Below, piece after piece: positions 37,166 to 47,673 of a DNA stretch of 64,000 bases. Under the pieces are notes generated by a model that searched no databases, had not been told where the DNA came from, and worked only from the letters and a program-made list of their open reading frames with translations. The DNA lies in assembly GCA_037833965.1 (NCBI GenBank), contig AP031355.1:20919501-20983500 (forward strand), given 5' to 3'. The stretch is from Marchantia polymorpha subsp. ruderalis (Eukaryota > Streptophyta > Marchantiopsida > Marchantiales > Marchantiaceae). The position numbers and the translations under genes are program-made. The stretch's first letter is position 1; each line of letters starts with the position of its first letter.

Positions 37166-37592
37166 GCAGCGTGCGGACGCAGAGTTGCAATTAGTGGTAG
37201 TTGAAGACGATCGTCGGCGGGAGGCAGATCACACGAAAGAGGAGTTGGCGAGGCGAGTCAACCACTGTCTCAGAGGTTACACCCACTGGGAAGTGGCGGC
37301 GCAGGAGAAACTCACGCTGCTCGAGTTAGAGCTTCGCGCGGCGGGTTTGGTGTTAGGTAATAGTCGGAGCCGGCGGCAAGTAGCAAAGAAGTTAGATTCG
37401 TTTTTGTCAAGGTCGCAAGACGCCATGACCACCCTCGAGGCGGATGTTACGGCGGTGTTGCGGCGGTTGGGACTGCGCAGTCGAGCGGAAGACTGGGCGG
37501 ATAGGGAGTTAGTGCGCGGCAGTCCGTCGCGCAGGAGGCGAAGCACGGGATCTGCAGAGTGTAGCGTAGCGTGGTTCCGTGCAGGCGTGTAG
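37166..37592 (+). pseudogene. ORF1 C-terminal end of the level-2 LTR
   Basis: This continues the frame broken at 10467. It reads coiled coil (ADAELQLVVVEDDRRREAD), HWEVAAQEKLTLLELELRA, the basic GNSRSRRQVAKKLDSF and the family-wide terminus STGSAECSVAWFRAGV, with a stop at 37592. The TATA-like box follows at 37626. Confidence 0.8.
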
Positions 37593-38109
37593 CAGGTAGT
37601 GTAGTGTAAGTTATGACTTAGAGGGTATAAAGTAGTTCAAGGCGTCTTGCCTTGGGATTTTCCCAGTTTCGGAAGTGCAGATCAAGAACTCATTTTCTCT
37701 GCGTGTTTGTGTCCTTAGTTCTGTCACCACGCAAGGTTCCCTGTGCTAGCAAAAACTAGTGAAAGGGTTGTAAAAGCCGGAGTTGGGAGTCACTACCCGC
37801 AGATTCGCTGAGTGTAGTTGCGAGAGACTTTCCCCCTGAAATCTTAAGTAGAGGTCCTAACCGACCTCTGAGTTGTGTTTCTATAGTTTCAGGTGTGTGT
37901 GTTGAGTGAACTACGTTGCACTGTGCGACCTCCGAGTGAGCTCAGAGTGAACACTTGCAATATTTCTGGGAGTGACAGTCGCCTGACAATTCAAACTCTT
38001 CAATAGTCTGTTAAATGTGACACCTTGTACTCTGTGTGTTGCCTCTGTCCCTGTGGGTTTGACCTTTCTACCACTATATTGAAGTTTTAGCCTTTGGTGG
38101 GTTATTACA

Positions 38110-39113
38110 CGACTCATAGGAGGCATAGCCGATGAGGTAGAGTGTTAGGTAGTTAGGATTTTAGAATGTATAAAGTAGTCCAAGGCGTTGGCCTTGGGGG
38201 ATTTTCCCGTTTTGCGAACTCAAGTTAAGGAAGCGTTTTCTTTGCGTGTTTGTGTCTTTCGTACTGTCACCATGCAAGAGGAGCTATAGCTTATCGAAGT
38301 TACCGCATTTTATAGCGGAAGGCCTTCGTCCGAATGTTCTGTGCTAGCAGATTGGCTAGTCAGGATTTAAGCAATCTCGGACTTACACCTTTGGACGTTT
38401 TTACCTAATTGTACTCCTTCAAGATTTTTTCCCATGAATACCAAAGTGAAGTTTTGTTAACTTCCGACTAAGCATTGGTTGATTTCAAGTTGAGTGTGTT
38501 AAGCTGCCAGAGGCGCCTTTGGGGGTAGCCTTCGCAGTATTTCTGGGAATGACAGTTGCTTGAGAATTCAAACTCGTCAATATACTGTTAAGTTGTAACA
38601 CTGGGTCTTTTCTCCATTTAGTTTCTCAGTTCGGATTTCTGTATTCTCTGCGCGTTTTGTGAGTTGAGTGTGTTGTTCACCGCGTGAGAGTGACTTCGGT
38701 TTGACGAAGGTACTGCATCCGAAGTAGGAATTCCAACCCGAATGCTCTGCACTAGCAGTGGCTAGTGACATGGTTTAAGCAAGTTCGGAGTTGGTAGCCA
38801 CCTGCAGATCCTCTGAGTGTACTCTTGGGAAACTTCCCCTTTGAATCTTAAGTGGAGGTCCTGACCGATTTCTTAGTTGTGCATTTACAGTTTCAGGTGT
38901 GTGTTTGGGATGTACTACGCTGCATTGTGTGTCCTCCGAGTGATCTCCAGGTTGAGCACGTGCAGTATTTCTAGGAGTGATAGTAGCCGGAGAATTCAAA
39001 CTCCTCAATAGACTGTTAAAACGTGATACTTTGTACTCTGTGTGTTGTTTCTGTCCCTGTGGGTTCGATCCTTTGCTATTATACTGCAATTTAGTCTTGG
39101 GTGAGTTATCACA
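38110..39113 (+). mobile_element. 3' end of the outermost giant-LTR remnant
   Basis: After the CGACT duplication the older LTR resumes: TATA-like box at 38169-38175, hairpin, R/U5-like noncoding sequence, and the diverged terminus GTGAGTTATCACA at 39113. It is more diverged than the inner copies, as expected for the oldest layer. The flanks of 5469 (GTGAA) and 39113 (GCTTT) do not match, so this outer layer is chimeric or truncated. Confidence 0.7.
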
Positions 39114-40946
39114 GCTTTGCAGCTCAAACTTCAAAAGGGCAGGCAGAAGGTCAACAAAACTCAAAGTCTAATCAAGCAATACCTTCAGGCAAGTGCAAAT
39201 AGAGACAAACGCAAACTAGAAAAAGCTAGAATCCTAGGAGAGACGATTGACTTGACTCTTTCTCCCTAATTTGTTTGCTTGTGATGAATGAATGTTGTTT
39301 CAATATCCTAGTGAAATAAAATTATTTTGTCCAATTTCACATTTTGCAGATTTCCATGCACCGATTACAGTTTGAAAATTTACCATGAACTCACGTTACA
39401 TAAATGATTTTTTAAAGGATGACGGTCAATGTTGATGAGATGACGTTTCAAAATTTTGAACCTTGATTCTGCGTATTTTGATGTTCTTGTGATTCAACTT
39501 TTGATTTATTAATGAATGTACCTAGGTGCTACTCAAGTTATATTAAAAGTGTGATGGAAGAGACGTCTCTCTGTAAGGTCTTTCTTGTTGACGCTTGTTG
39601 GATTGCAAGAAGACGCGCCATCAGCTTGAATGTGACAGCTTGATATTCTTTAGTCAAAAGTATTTGGAATTCCAGGAGCTGGAGGCACTGAAATGTGCAG
39701 GAATGAGAAGGAACTTACAACAACAATTGGACCTTGCAAGGCTTGAGCTTACAATGTGTGATCTGGCTCGGGTATTGACCCTCAAAACTTTACTCGTTCA
39801 TTGCATATAGATTTACTTAAATAATGAAAAAAAAGTCCTCTTTGAAGTTGAGGAATTAATCTTATCCATTTTTTGACATGCACTCGACCTCTAGATTCAA
39901 TGACTGACCGGTAGAGTCTATTAAACTTTATCATAGAATTTTTGGGTACACTTGTCATGATCAGGTTCAAAGCATTGCACGTAAGTAACGATGACATTCA
40001 TTCATTGCATCTTTCAAAAAATACAAAATGTCCAATTTTTTCTTAAAATAAGTCACATATGCAGTAAAATCCCTCATATTATATTGTTAATACGTCAAAG
40101 TTGGAGATAATTTCATTCGATACTTGTCATGGTTAAGATTTTAAAACTTTACTGTTCAACTTTAGACTCTATTGTGTATATTCATCTCATATGCTTCAAT
40201 TCCGACAAAAGTAAGTAAATTTTTTTGTAAAGACAAAGGTGGGTATGAAATCACAATTGATGATATTTCAGATGGTCAAAAAGTTGTTAATATTTTGCCA
40301 ATAGGACCACAACTTATTATTTCAAAACTACTATATCTGTAATGCTATGACTGAAATCTTAAACTGGACTATGAAACCCATGAAGCTTATATAAAAGGCC
40401 AAAAATTATTCTATGTTCAAATCAAACGGCTGGCAAAATTCGACTGAAGGTGATGTTGGAGGTCCATTCCGTAGGCGAATATTCCAACACCGCTTTCTGA
40501 ATGTCCTCTCGTCTGCATCAGCACCGAGAGAGTTCGGACAGCTTCAAATTTAAACAACTTCAAATTTGAATTGAAGTGCTTTCGTTTGACACGTGCCAGA
40601 AGTTTGATGCCATTGAGATTTTACATCTGAATTTTCCATCGAATTTGAATCCGTGACTTTTTTTTTAGGTTTTAGATGGAAGAAATGTGGAAAGTGAAAA
40701 GGAAAAGAAATTAGTCGACGTTCAATCGTTAACCGGCGCGAGAGTCCAAGGTAATGTTTGATCGAGATTACACATCTTCCGATGATACAATAGGTATGAT
40801 TCGCACACCTCAGGATACTGTCCCTCTCCGTTGGTATTGAGCATTGTTCAATGTCTAGCATTGACCCACTTCTGCACGAATGTAGGCTGAATATTCTCGT
40901 GGTTTTATCTTTAGATAGTTGTGTGAGCTCTGTATTACAACGTTAC
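39114..40946. other. AT-rich host-like DNA with two possible exon fragments
   Basis: No repeat of the giant-LTR family is present. Immediately after the LTR end, 39114-39275(+) is an open frame of about 50 codons rich in Lys, Gln and Leu (LQLKLQKGRQKVNKTQSLIK) with a stop near 39269. A second open stretch, 39595-39774(+), reads SQKYLEFQELEALKCAGMRR and could end at a GT donor. I recognise neither. The remainder shows nothing. Confidence 0.35.
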
Positions 40947-42303
40947 TGTGGTAACACACTTTTTGTTTTTTTTGCAGAATTTAAACAATTTTAGAAAACT
41001 AGTACCAAAGCAGTGTTTGTAGCTAGAGAAGGGTACGCTAAATAGAATGGATTGATGAGATCGTCACGAGGGCACAAAGAATCACGTAGTCGGATGTACC
41101 AACGCCAACGTCTTCGGCGCCTTCGGCAAAAGCTCCTTTTTGAGGTATCTCTACTCACGCGCCTCTAGCGTATAAGGAAGCTACGCTTCCGGCGCAGACA
41201 CCTCAGGAGGAGGTTTTGCTAAAGACGTCAGGAGAAGGGCCCGGACCTCTAAAGGCATCCGACCATGAGTGCGCCTTCGGCGAAGCGCCGCTAGCGCGGA
41301 AAGGGAAAACCTTCATAACAATCGGGATACACGGTAGATCCAGTTGGTTGAAGTTGCCTTAGAAAGAGCGCGGGACGCTCGTTCTAACGAGTCCAAGAGC
41401 GTCGGAGATGGATCAGGAATGGAGAAGTTATGAGCGTCGGAAAACTCGTAGCCGGACATGCGCCGTTCGCGCTAGGGTTCACAGCCGGAAAGGATTCCCG
41501 TACGCCCTCGGCGATGCGCCTTCGGTGGAATCACGCGCTCATAGGAGGAAACCCACTCAGAGTCGGAAGCGCCTTTGGCGGCGGTCCATGGAAGGAAAGC
41601 GCCGGTCGGATGTACGTCTCCGACGTGGCGCTGACAGTCGGATGCGCTGGCATGAGTTGCGCTGGCGGATATGCGCCGGCAGCAACGGACGAGGCATAAA
41701 GGACAAAATAGGCGGTACGACTGCGCGCCGGCGTAATTCGATCCGACTGGATGTGCGCCTCCAGCAAGGCGCCGACGGATAATGAACGCACCAGCGGCGA
41801 CACGCCTCCGGAGAAAGGCGGGTTAGGAAAAGACAACAGGGTCGACGTATACCCTGCAGCGGACTCGAGTCCGGAAGGTGGCGGCGGCGGGAGAATTCAA
41901 CGTTTAAGCATGCGAATGCGCGCAATGCGGAGACGTGAATTCGCGCATGCAAAGGGCGAACCGTTAAGCCGTATAGCCGGCTGCGTACGTTGCAACCAGT
42001 AAGAACGTTGGACGTTCTTGAAATCGGAGAAGAAAAGACTGCACTCCAGTCTCATTCTCTCATTCTTGGCTTTGCGATTTCCAGTTCCAAGATTACGCGC
42101 AAGGGCGGAGCGACCTGCAGTGAGAGTAGAGAGTGCGGAGACGAGTTGCGCAAGGATCTTGGCGGACCTTGAAAGAATTGGGAGTAGCGATCTTGAACGA
42201 GCGCAGAGAGAGTGAGCAGTCAGTGCTTGAGTGGCCGACGCGCAGTGGCGATTGTGAGAGAGCGAGCGAAAGGGAGAACGTTTGTGTGTGTGCAGGCAAC
42301 GCA

Positions 42304-44859
42304 ATGTCGAAGGTTCCCCAGCTGCGAGTGTCTCCACTCAGGGTGCCGCAGATCGGTCTACGCGCATTTCAAGATGTGCTGTTGAGGCTGAAGCTCGATT
42401 TTCTCCTATGGGGGTGGAATTGGACATGTCCGGAGATGGTGCGCGAGTATCTGCAAGAGAGACACAAGCCTTCTCGCGGATTTCGCCCACACCCAGAGAG
42501 ATGGGACATTTGCAATTGGGCGCAGGTGTTGGGCAGGTGTGCCGGCGAGGAAGGGGATCTCCTCTTCGAGGCCGACAGCGTGAAAGTGTCCCAGGAGGAA
42601 GAAGTCTCTTACAATGAGCTCTTCAAGGTGGCTAGACATCCCAAGAACGGTTTCCGGACCCGGGATTACAAGGATCGATTGCGGAGAAATGTCGCGACGG
42701 CATTGCTGCAGATATTGCAGCCGACCAAGACCGCTTACATGCATGGTTGGCAGGTAGAGTTTGTGGAGCTAGTATTGTCAGGAGCTCCGGTGAATTGGGC
42801 ACGGCTCCTGTGGAAGGTGACGCGCCAACATGCGCAAGAAGAGAGGGGAGGAACCCTCAATCATCTATCGCCTTACTTAATCGTGTTTTACCGGGCGATG
42901 GGATGTTTGACGAATGCTGAGAAAACTCGGTTTCCGCAGCTGACCCGGACTTATTCAGGTAGATATTCGAGGGAGGCTGAAGTAGACACGGATCCGGACG
43001 AGGAACCTGCCAGTACGCCTCCGGCTCCGGCTCCAGCAAGAGCAGCAGAAGAACGTCGAAGTGAGCGCATTCCGCGAAAGCGGAAGTGGGATGAGAGACC
43101 TGAGGACAGGCAGCCGGAAGTACCAGCTGCGCCGACTCGTGGTCGGCCCACCCCCGAGCCTCACAGTCGACCAAAACAGAGGGCACGCAAAATGCCAACT
43201 GTTACTGAGGAGACCAGGCGAACTCCGACCCGGCGGAATCTCACACAGGAAGAGATAATCGCTCAGATCCTAGGGAAGACGGCAGAAACCTCTGCACAGA
43301 AGGCACCACGGCCTTCGGGAGGAGATGGACGGACTGACAGCCGGCCGGCTGCGAGTCGGATGACTGAAGGTCGACAAGCGGAAGGAAGGCCAACTGAACG
43401 GCGCGTTGAACCGGACAGCAGGCCGGAAGCAGAAGAGAGTTTGGCTGACGAGCCAACAATCCTCAGAGGGTCGTCTTCGGCGGAAGGCACTTCTGGAAGA
43501 ACGCCACCAACAAGCAGGCCAAGTGGAGTCAAGACGCGCAGGGTGTATCCGACTCCCTGTCGGACAACTGCTGGTCGGCCGACTGCGAGTCGGACAACAG
43601 AGAGTCAGTCGGATTCGCCGACTGCGAGACGGATGGGGCCAACGACGAGTGTGCGGACGCCTTCGGCGGACGCACCTTCAGCAAGGACACCTTCCGCGCA
43701 GATTGCGCCGGAAGGACAGGCAGCAGAAGCGGGCGGATCAAGAGTGACAAAAGTCACTGCGGCGTCGACCCCTTCACAAACCGAAGATCAAGCCGGAACA
43801 GGGGCTCAAGCAGTGGGATCTCCCACTGCCTTGGATATTTTAGCAGGCAGTGGAGTAGCAGTCGCAGCGGAAGCTGCTGCGCGCCACAGTTCCAGGGAGT
43901 CTCCAAGGGATTCGGTGGCGACTGAAATCCTCGAGACTGAGGATGAGACGAGCTCGGAAGAGCAAGAAGAGGATTTGGTGCAGAAAACGCCAACAGGGGT
44001 GCTGTGCGAACAGATAGTTCCACTCCTGCGATATCTGGATCGCAAGACATCCAAATACGCAAGTGCCTTAAAACCGCAGTCTTATGTGGAGACAATCAGG
44101 CGAAGGACGAGGAGCAAGGTGGCAAGGTGGGCCTCTAGGTGCCAAGTATATGTGGATAGGAACACCGCCCTCCGACAACACCTGGCGGTCACCCAGAAGC
44201 TATACCAAGCCTTGAAGCAGCAGAAGGAGGATGCGGCGACGAAGAGTCAGGCGGATGCCGAACTAATACGGGCAAAGATCGAGTCGGAATTGCAGGAGGA
44301 GCGGAGACAGAACAAAGTCCTAGCAGCCGAGCTTGCGCGCCAGACGCGCGCCTTAGAAGAAAGTCAAAGAGCCCGCAAGGAGGATGAGGAGTTGTTGCGC
44401 AACTTGCAAACCGAGTGCTCGGATTTGAGGGCACAACGTGCGGAATTAGAAACGCAGCTGGCAGAGGTGGAGAGCAGCTGCAGGGCGCGAGGAGAGTTGG
44501 CGGCACGGGTGACTCGTTGTCTAAAAGGATACACCCATTGGGAGGTGGTAGCTCAAGAGAGTATCACACTCAGGGAGTTCGAGCTTCGGGCGGCGGCACT
44601 GACGGAAGGTGACAGTCGGAGTCGGCGGCGAGTGGCGAGAAAATTAGAAACCTTCTTGTCGGGTGCGCGCGACACTATGGCGCACTTGCAGTCGGAAGTC
44701 ACCACAGCGCTCCGACGCCTGGGGTTACGCAGCCGGTCGGAAGACTGGCAAGGTAGAGATAGTAAGCGGAGCAGTCCGGCGCGCAGGAGGCGCAACACCG
44801 GATCTGCTGAGTGCAGTAGAGTAGTTTGGTTTCGCGCAGATGCTGCGAATGGTAGATAG
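42304..44859 (+). CDS. LTR-encoded ORF1 protein, intact (851 aa)
   Basis: The ATG at 42304 is the one conserved in all copies; the frame is open to 42133, but that extension is not conserved in this copy. The N-terminal domain (about 1-215) shows LDFLLWGWNWTCPEMVREYL, RDYKDRLRRNVATALLQIL and NHLSPYLIVFYRAMGCLT. A basic motif (PRKRKWDERPE) could be a nuclear signal. A Pro/Ser/Thr/Arg low-complexity middle follows, then SPTALDILAGS, an acidic patch, LCEQIVPLLRYLDRKTSKYA, a long coiled coil (about 600-760) and a basic C-terminus (SRSRRRVARKLETF). I do not recognise a catalytic motif. The general layout resembles accessory ORFs of plant Ty3/gypsy elements. It has fewer palindromic units than the other copies. 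Confidence 0.8.
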   Translation: MSKVPQLRVSPLRVPQIGLRAFQDVLLRLKLDFLLWGWNWTCPEMVREYLQERHKPSRGFRPHPERWDICNWAQVLGRCAGEEGDLLFEADSVKVSQEEEVSYNELFKVARHPKNGFRTRDYKDRLRRNVATALLQILQPTKTAYMHGWQVEFVELVLSGAPVNWARLLWKVTRQHAQEERGGTLNHLSPYLIVFYRAMGCLTNAEKTRFPQLTRTYSGRYSREAEVDTDPDEEPASTPPAPAPARAAEERRSERIPRKRKWDERPEDRQPEVPAAPTRGRPTPEPHSRPKQRARKMPTVTEETRRTPTRRNLTQEEIIAQILGKTAETSAQKAPRPSGGDGRTDSRPAASRMTEGRQAEGRPTERRVEPDSRPEAEESLADEPTILRGSSSAEGTSGRTPPTSRPSGVKTRRVYPTPCRTTAGRPTASRTTESQSDSPTARRMGPTTSVRTPSADAPSARTPSAQIAPEGQAAEAGGSRVTKVTAASTPSQTEDQAGTGAQAVGSPTALDILAGSGVAVAAEAAARHSSRESPRDSVATEILETEDETSSEEQEEDLVQKTPTGVLCEQIVPLLRYLDRKTSKYASALKPQSYVETIRRRTRSKVARWASRCQVYVDRNTALRQHLAVTQKLYQALKQQKEDAATKSQADAELIRAKIESELQEERRQNKVLAAELARQTRALEESQRARKEDEELLRNLQTECSDLRAQRAELETQLAEVESSCRARGELAARVTRCLKGYTHWEVVAQESITLREFELRAAALTEGDSRSRRRVARKLETFLSGARDTMAHLQSEVTTALRRLGLRSRSEDWQGRDSKRSSPARRRRNTGSAECSRVVWFRADAANGR

Positions 44860-44892
44860 GATAGTGTAGTGCTAGTTAGGATCTTTTGAGAG

Positions 44893-44899
44893 TATAAAG
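44893..44899 (+). promoter_or_regulatory. TATA-like box after ORF1 (conserved in most copies)
   Basis: TATAAAG lies 34 nt after the ORF1 stop. Equivalents: 37626-37632, 38169-38175, 52317-52323, and on the minus strand at 11442-11448, about 17771, 20011 and 56731. If it drives the genomic RNA, ORF1 belongs to U3. Confidence 0.55.
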
Positions 44900-44904
44900 T
44901 AGAT

Positions 44905-44921
44905 CAAGGCGTTTTGCCTTG
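44905..44921 (+). other. Conserved hairpin CAAGGC-GTTTT-GCCTTG
   Basis: A six-base-pair dyad starts 12 nt after the start of the TATA-like box. It is kept in the other copies that retain the region. In the two solo LTRs at 19047 and 55762 the second pair changes from A-T to C-G on both sides (CCAGGC with GCCTGG). Confidence 0.6.
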
Positions 44922-45812
44922 GGACTCTTCCAGTTTCGGAAGTGCAGATCAGGAACTCACTTTCTTGGCGTGTTTGTGCATTTTGGTCCTGGCACCACGT
45001 AGAGAAGCTGCAGCATAGCGAAGTTACCGTATGTTGTAGTTGAAGGCCTTTGGCTGAATGTTCAGAGCTAGCACCCGGTTAGAGACTTGAGCAGTGCGGA
45101 TCTGCACCTGCGGGTGATTTCTGATGCTCAGAGCCGGCTGCGAGTTAGATACTTGAACAGTTCCCCCTTACTCCTTCGAGTGACATATCCTGATTGTACT
45201 CCTACGGGAAGTTTCCCCTGAATGCCAATGTGAAGTTTCATTACTTCGTGTAAACCTTGGTTTGTAATTCAGGTTGTGTGTGTGTTACTGGATCGTGTTT
45301 TCAGTAAGTTCTCAGTCGGGTCTGCACTCCGTGCGTTTTGTGTGATAGTCGAGGGTGACGTCCACGGCGTACGTAGAGGCTTCGTTCCGAAGTGAGAAGT
45401 CCAGTCCGGGTACCCCCGCTAGTTCCTGGCGGAAGGGCAGTAAAAGCCGGAGTGGGAGGCACTTCCTGCAGAACCTCTGAGTGAACTTACGAGACACTTT
45501 CCTCCTGAAATCCGAAGCGGAGGTCCTGACCGACCTCCGAGTTGTGCTTTTTGCCAGTTTCAGGTGTGTGTGTTTGTGTGTGTTGAGTGACCAAGCTGTA
45601 CCGTGCATCCTCCGAGCATCCTCCGAGTTGAGATCCTCCTCCGAGTCGAGCCTCCGAGTCGAGCACTGCAGTATTTCTGGGAGTGACAGTCGCCTAGAAT
45701 TCAAACTCTACAAAAGTCTGTTAAACGTGACACTTTTACTCTGTGTGTTGCCTCTGTCCCTGTGGGTTCGATCTTTTTACCACCATACTGCAGTTTTAGC
45801 CTTTGGTGGGTC

Positions 45813-47667
45813 ATCTTCAGAAGAAGAAAGACGGAAGAAGAAACGCAGTGCGATCAAGAAGAAGGATCGAGGTAAGGGAATCCCAGTGAAGACTCAAGGG
45901 GACATCGCAGCCAAGGTAGACAACCTGGTGAAGAATTTTGCGGACCTGAAAGTTCATGTAGTGGGAGGCCAAGACCGACGTAAATCACCTGCGAGACAAC
46001 GAGCGAATCTCTGGTGTACTACGTGCGGACAGGTGGGACATGCCAACACGGAGTGCATGTCCGCGCGGCCATCTTACCCAGTGAATGCGGTCGAATGGGC
46101 ACCACAGTGGGAGAACCCCATGTATTATGCTGAGCCACCTATGTATTATGCTGAGCAGGTTGAGGACACCGCCTACTCGGTACAGACAGCTCCAGCTACA
46201 ACTCCGAACCCACCGGTGCATATACCGCGCTATGTTCCGAGGGAAATGGCAGGTACACTCCCACCAAGACGCATGGCACCTCCAGGCAATCACAACCGAC
46301 CTCGACCACAATTCGATGGTTGCTACAACTGCGGAGACATGGGGCATTACGCGCCAAGCTGTCCCCACCCGAGGAAGCCAATGGGGTATGCACCGTTGTG
46401 CAGCAATTGCAAGAAGTCTGGACATACAGTAGCCGAATGTGATCAGCCCCAACTCCCTAGGCCAGCAGTGCATTTCGTATCAACGCCTGGCAAGGAAGAG
46501 GTGCAGGTCAACCAGGTAGAACTGAGTCTGGACCCAGTTGAAGAAAACGAAGTATGGCCAGAGGAAGAAGTAATGTGCGGTCGGGTAGAAACCCGAAGTT
46601 CGAAGAAGAGAGGAGAAGGCCACGAGGACACTCGCCGCCTCGAGCGTAGGGAAGAGAGGAGGAAGTCTAAAGAAGTTAGAGAAGGCCAAAGGAGAAGGCC
46701 GGGTACACCTCCGGCTATGAGAAACACCCAGCCGGAGCAGAACTCAGAAAAGGCGGACAGGTATTCGGAAGAGTCCCGGACTCGAGATTACCTTCCGGAC
46801 ATCAAAGATGAGGTGAGTCACCTCATCAAGGAAGCACTGGGCGCCGGAATGACATCCGACGACCGGAAGGCGGTTAGGCCCCCTACACCCCTTCCGACCG
46901 CGAGTACAGGGAAACTTCCGGCTGTGACTTCCAACACTTCCTATGACATAGTGAAAGACATGGGGAGCCAGAGGGCAAATATTTCCTTCCACCAGTTGTT
47001 GGAAGACAATAAGACGTACAGGAGGATGCTGATGCTTTCGTTGCACCGACCACGCAAACCCCGAAAAGAGAAACTTCCGGCTGTGTACAGAGTGGAAGGA
47101 GGAGACCTGGGACCTCCAGAGATCGAGGTAGAGATCGGAGGCTGCGTCATACAGAAGGTACCTGTGGACTCCGGCTCGGGCGTGAATATCATGACCGAGG
47201 AGACAGCGAACTCCTTGGGGTTCCAGACCTTCGAGCCTACATCCCGAGTATTGCGACTGGCCGATCAAACACGCAGAATGCCACTAGGAATGTTGAGCAA
47301 TGTGAGAACCAACATTGGAGGAGTGGACTTTCAACTGTCCTACATAATACTGCAACCTCTGATGAAGAAAGGTTATGATGTGCTGCTTGGCAGACCATGG
47401 CTATACGATGCCAAAGCAAGGTGTGACTGGAGTAGGAAGAGATTACAGTTCCGTAGCCCTGCGGACCCTCCGACTGTCATTACCGTACCGTGGACCAAGG
47501 TACCCCATGAGGGCGAAACACCTTCCACCACCTCCGGTTACACAACCGGAGGGGAGACCAGCTCATCATGCACTTCCGAGACCGAAACGTCGGAGGAATT
47601 TGTGGGCTACGTCACTTGCTGCTCCATTGAGGAGGAAGGAGACGAGGTGTATCCGGATGACGAATAG
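45813..47667 (+). CDS. 5'-truncated gag with three zinc knuckles, plus aspartic protease
   Basis: The internal region starts abruptly after the LTR with a Lys/Glu-rich stretch (the frame reads in from LTR sequence without its own ATG). Three CX2CX4HX4C knuckles follow: CTTCGQVGHANTEC (46015-46056), CYNCGDMGHYAPSC (46321-46362) and CSNCKKSGHTVAEC (46399-46440). The retroviral-type protease is at about 47140-47410 (VPVDSGSGVNIM with Asp at 47167, and YDVLLGRPWL). The capsid domain normally preceding the knuckles is missing. The frame ends at TAG 47665-47667 and continues in the same frame into pol. Confidence 0.82.
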
Positions 47668-47673
47668 CAACTA
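47665..47673 (+). promoter_or_regulatory. Putative leaky stop (UAG CAA CUA) between protease and RT
   Basis: TAG is followed by CAACTA, matching the CARYYA context that promotes readthrough of UAG in tobamovirus-type genes. Thirty-three sense codons then lead in the same frame into the RT region, with no ATG until about 47860. The site sits at a natural domain boundary. Confidence 0.65.

Larger units (their letters stand above)
6880..38109 (+). mobile_element. Solo giant LTR, level 2 of the nest
   Basis: It begins TGTGGTAACTC at 6880 and ends GGGTTATTACA at 38109. It is flanked by the 5-bp duplication CGACT (6875-6879 and 38110-38114). It is interrupted by the element at 10468-37165; without that insertion it is about 4.5 kb. 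Order inside: AT-rich terminal block, palindrome-dense leader (7261-7830), ORF1, TATA-like box (37626-37632), then about 0.5 kb of 3' noncoding sequence. No internal gag-pol is present, so it is a solo LTR. Confidence 0.85.
40947..45811 (+). repeat. 5' giant LTR (4.87 kb) with ORF1
   Basis: Order: T-rich terminus, leader with a few CGCCTTCGGCG-type dyads, ORF1 (42304-44859), TATA-like box, about 0.9 kb of noncoding sequence with a GT-rich tract. It stops at GGTGGGT where the 3' LTR continues TATTACA. Confidence 0.88.

Noticed and set aside
5469..39113. A single complete outer element bounded by 5469 and 39113
   Set aside because: Flanking 5-mers GTGAA and GCTTT differ, and the left side is a fold-back and a chimera of two copies.
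41408..41782. Frame in the leader of the gag-pol element, repeated at 51008-51382
   Set aside because: Both copies are identical only because they are LTR repeats; other subfamilies do not keep this frame.
45481..45810. N-terminal part of the gag frame that reads into LTR sequence
   Set aside because: It is noncoding LTR sequence in the other copies; the frame is open only because a deletion joined the LTR to mid-gag.
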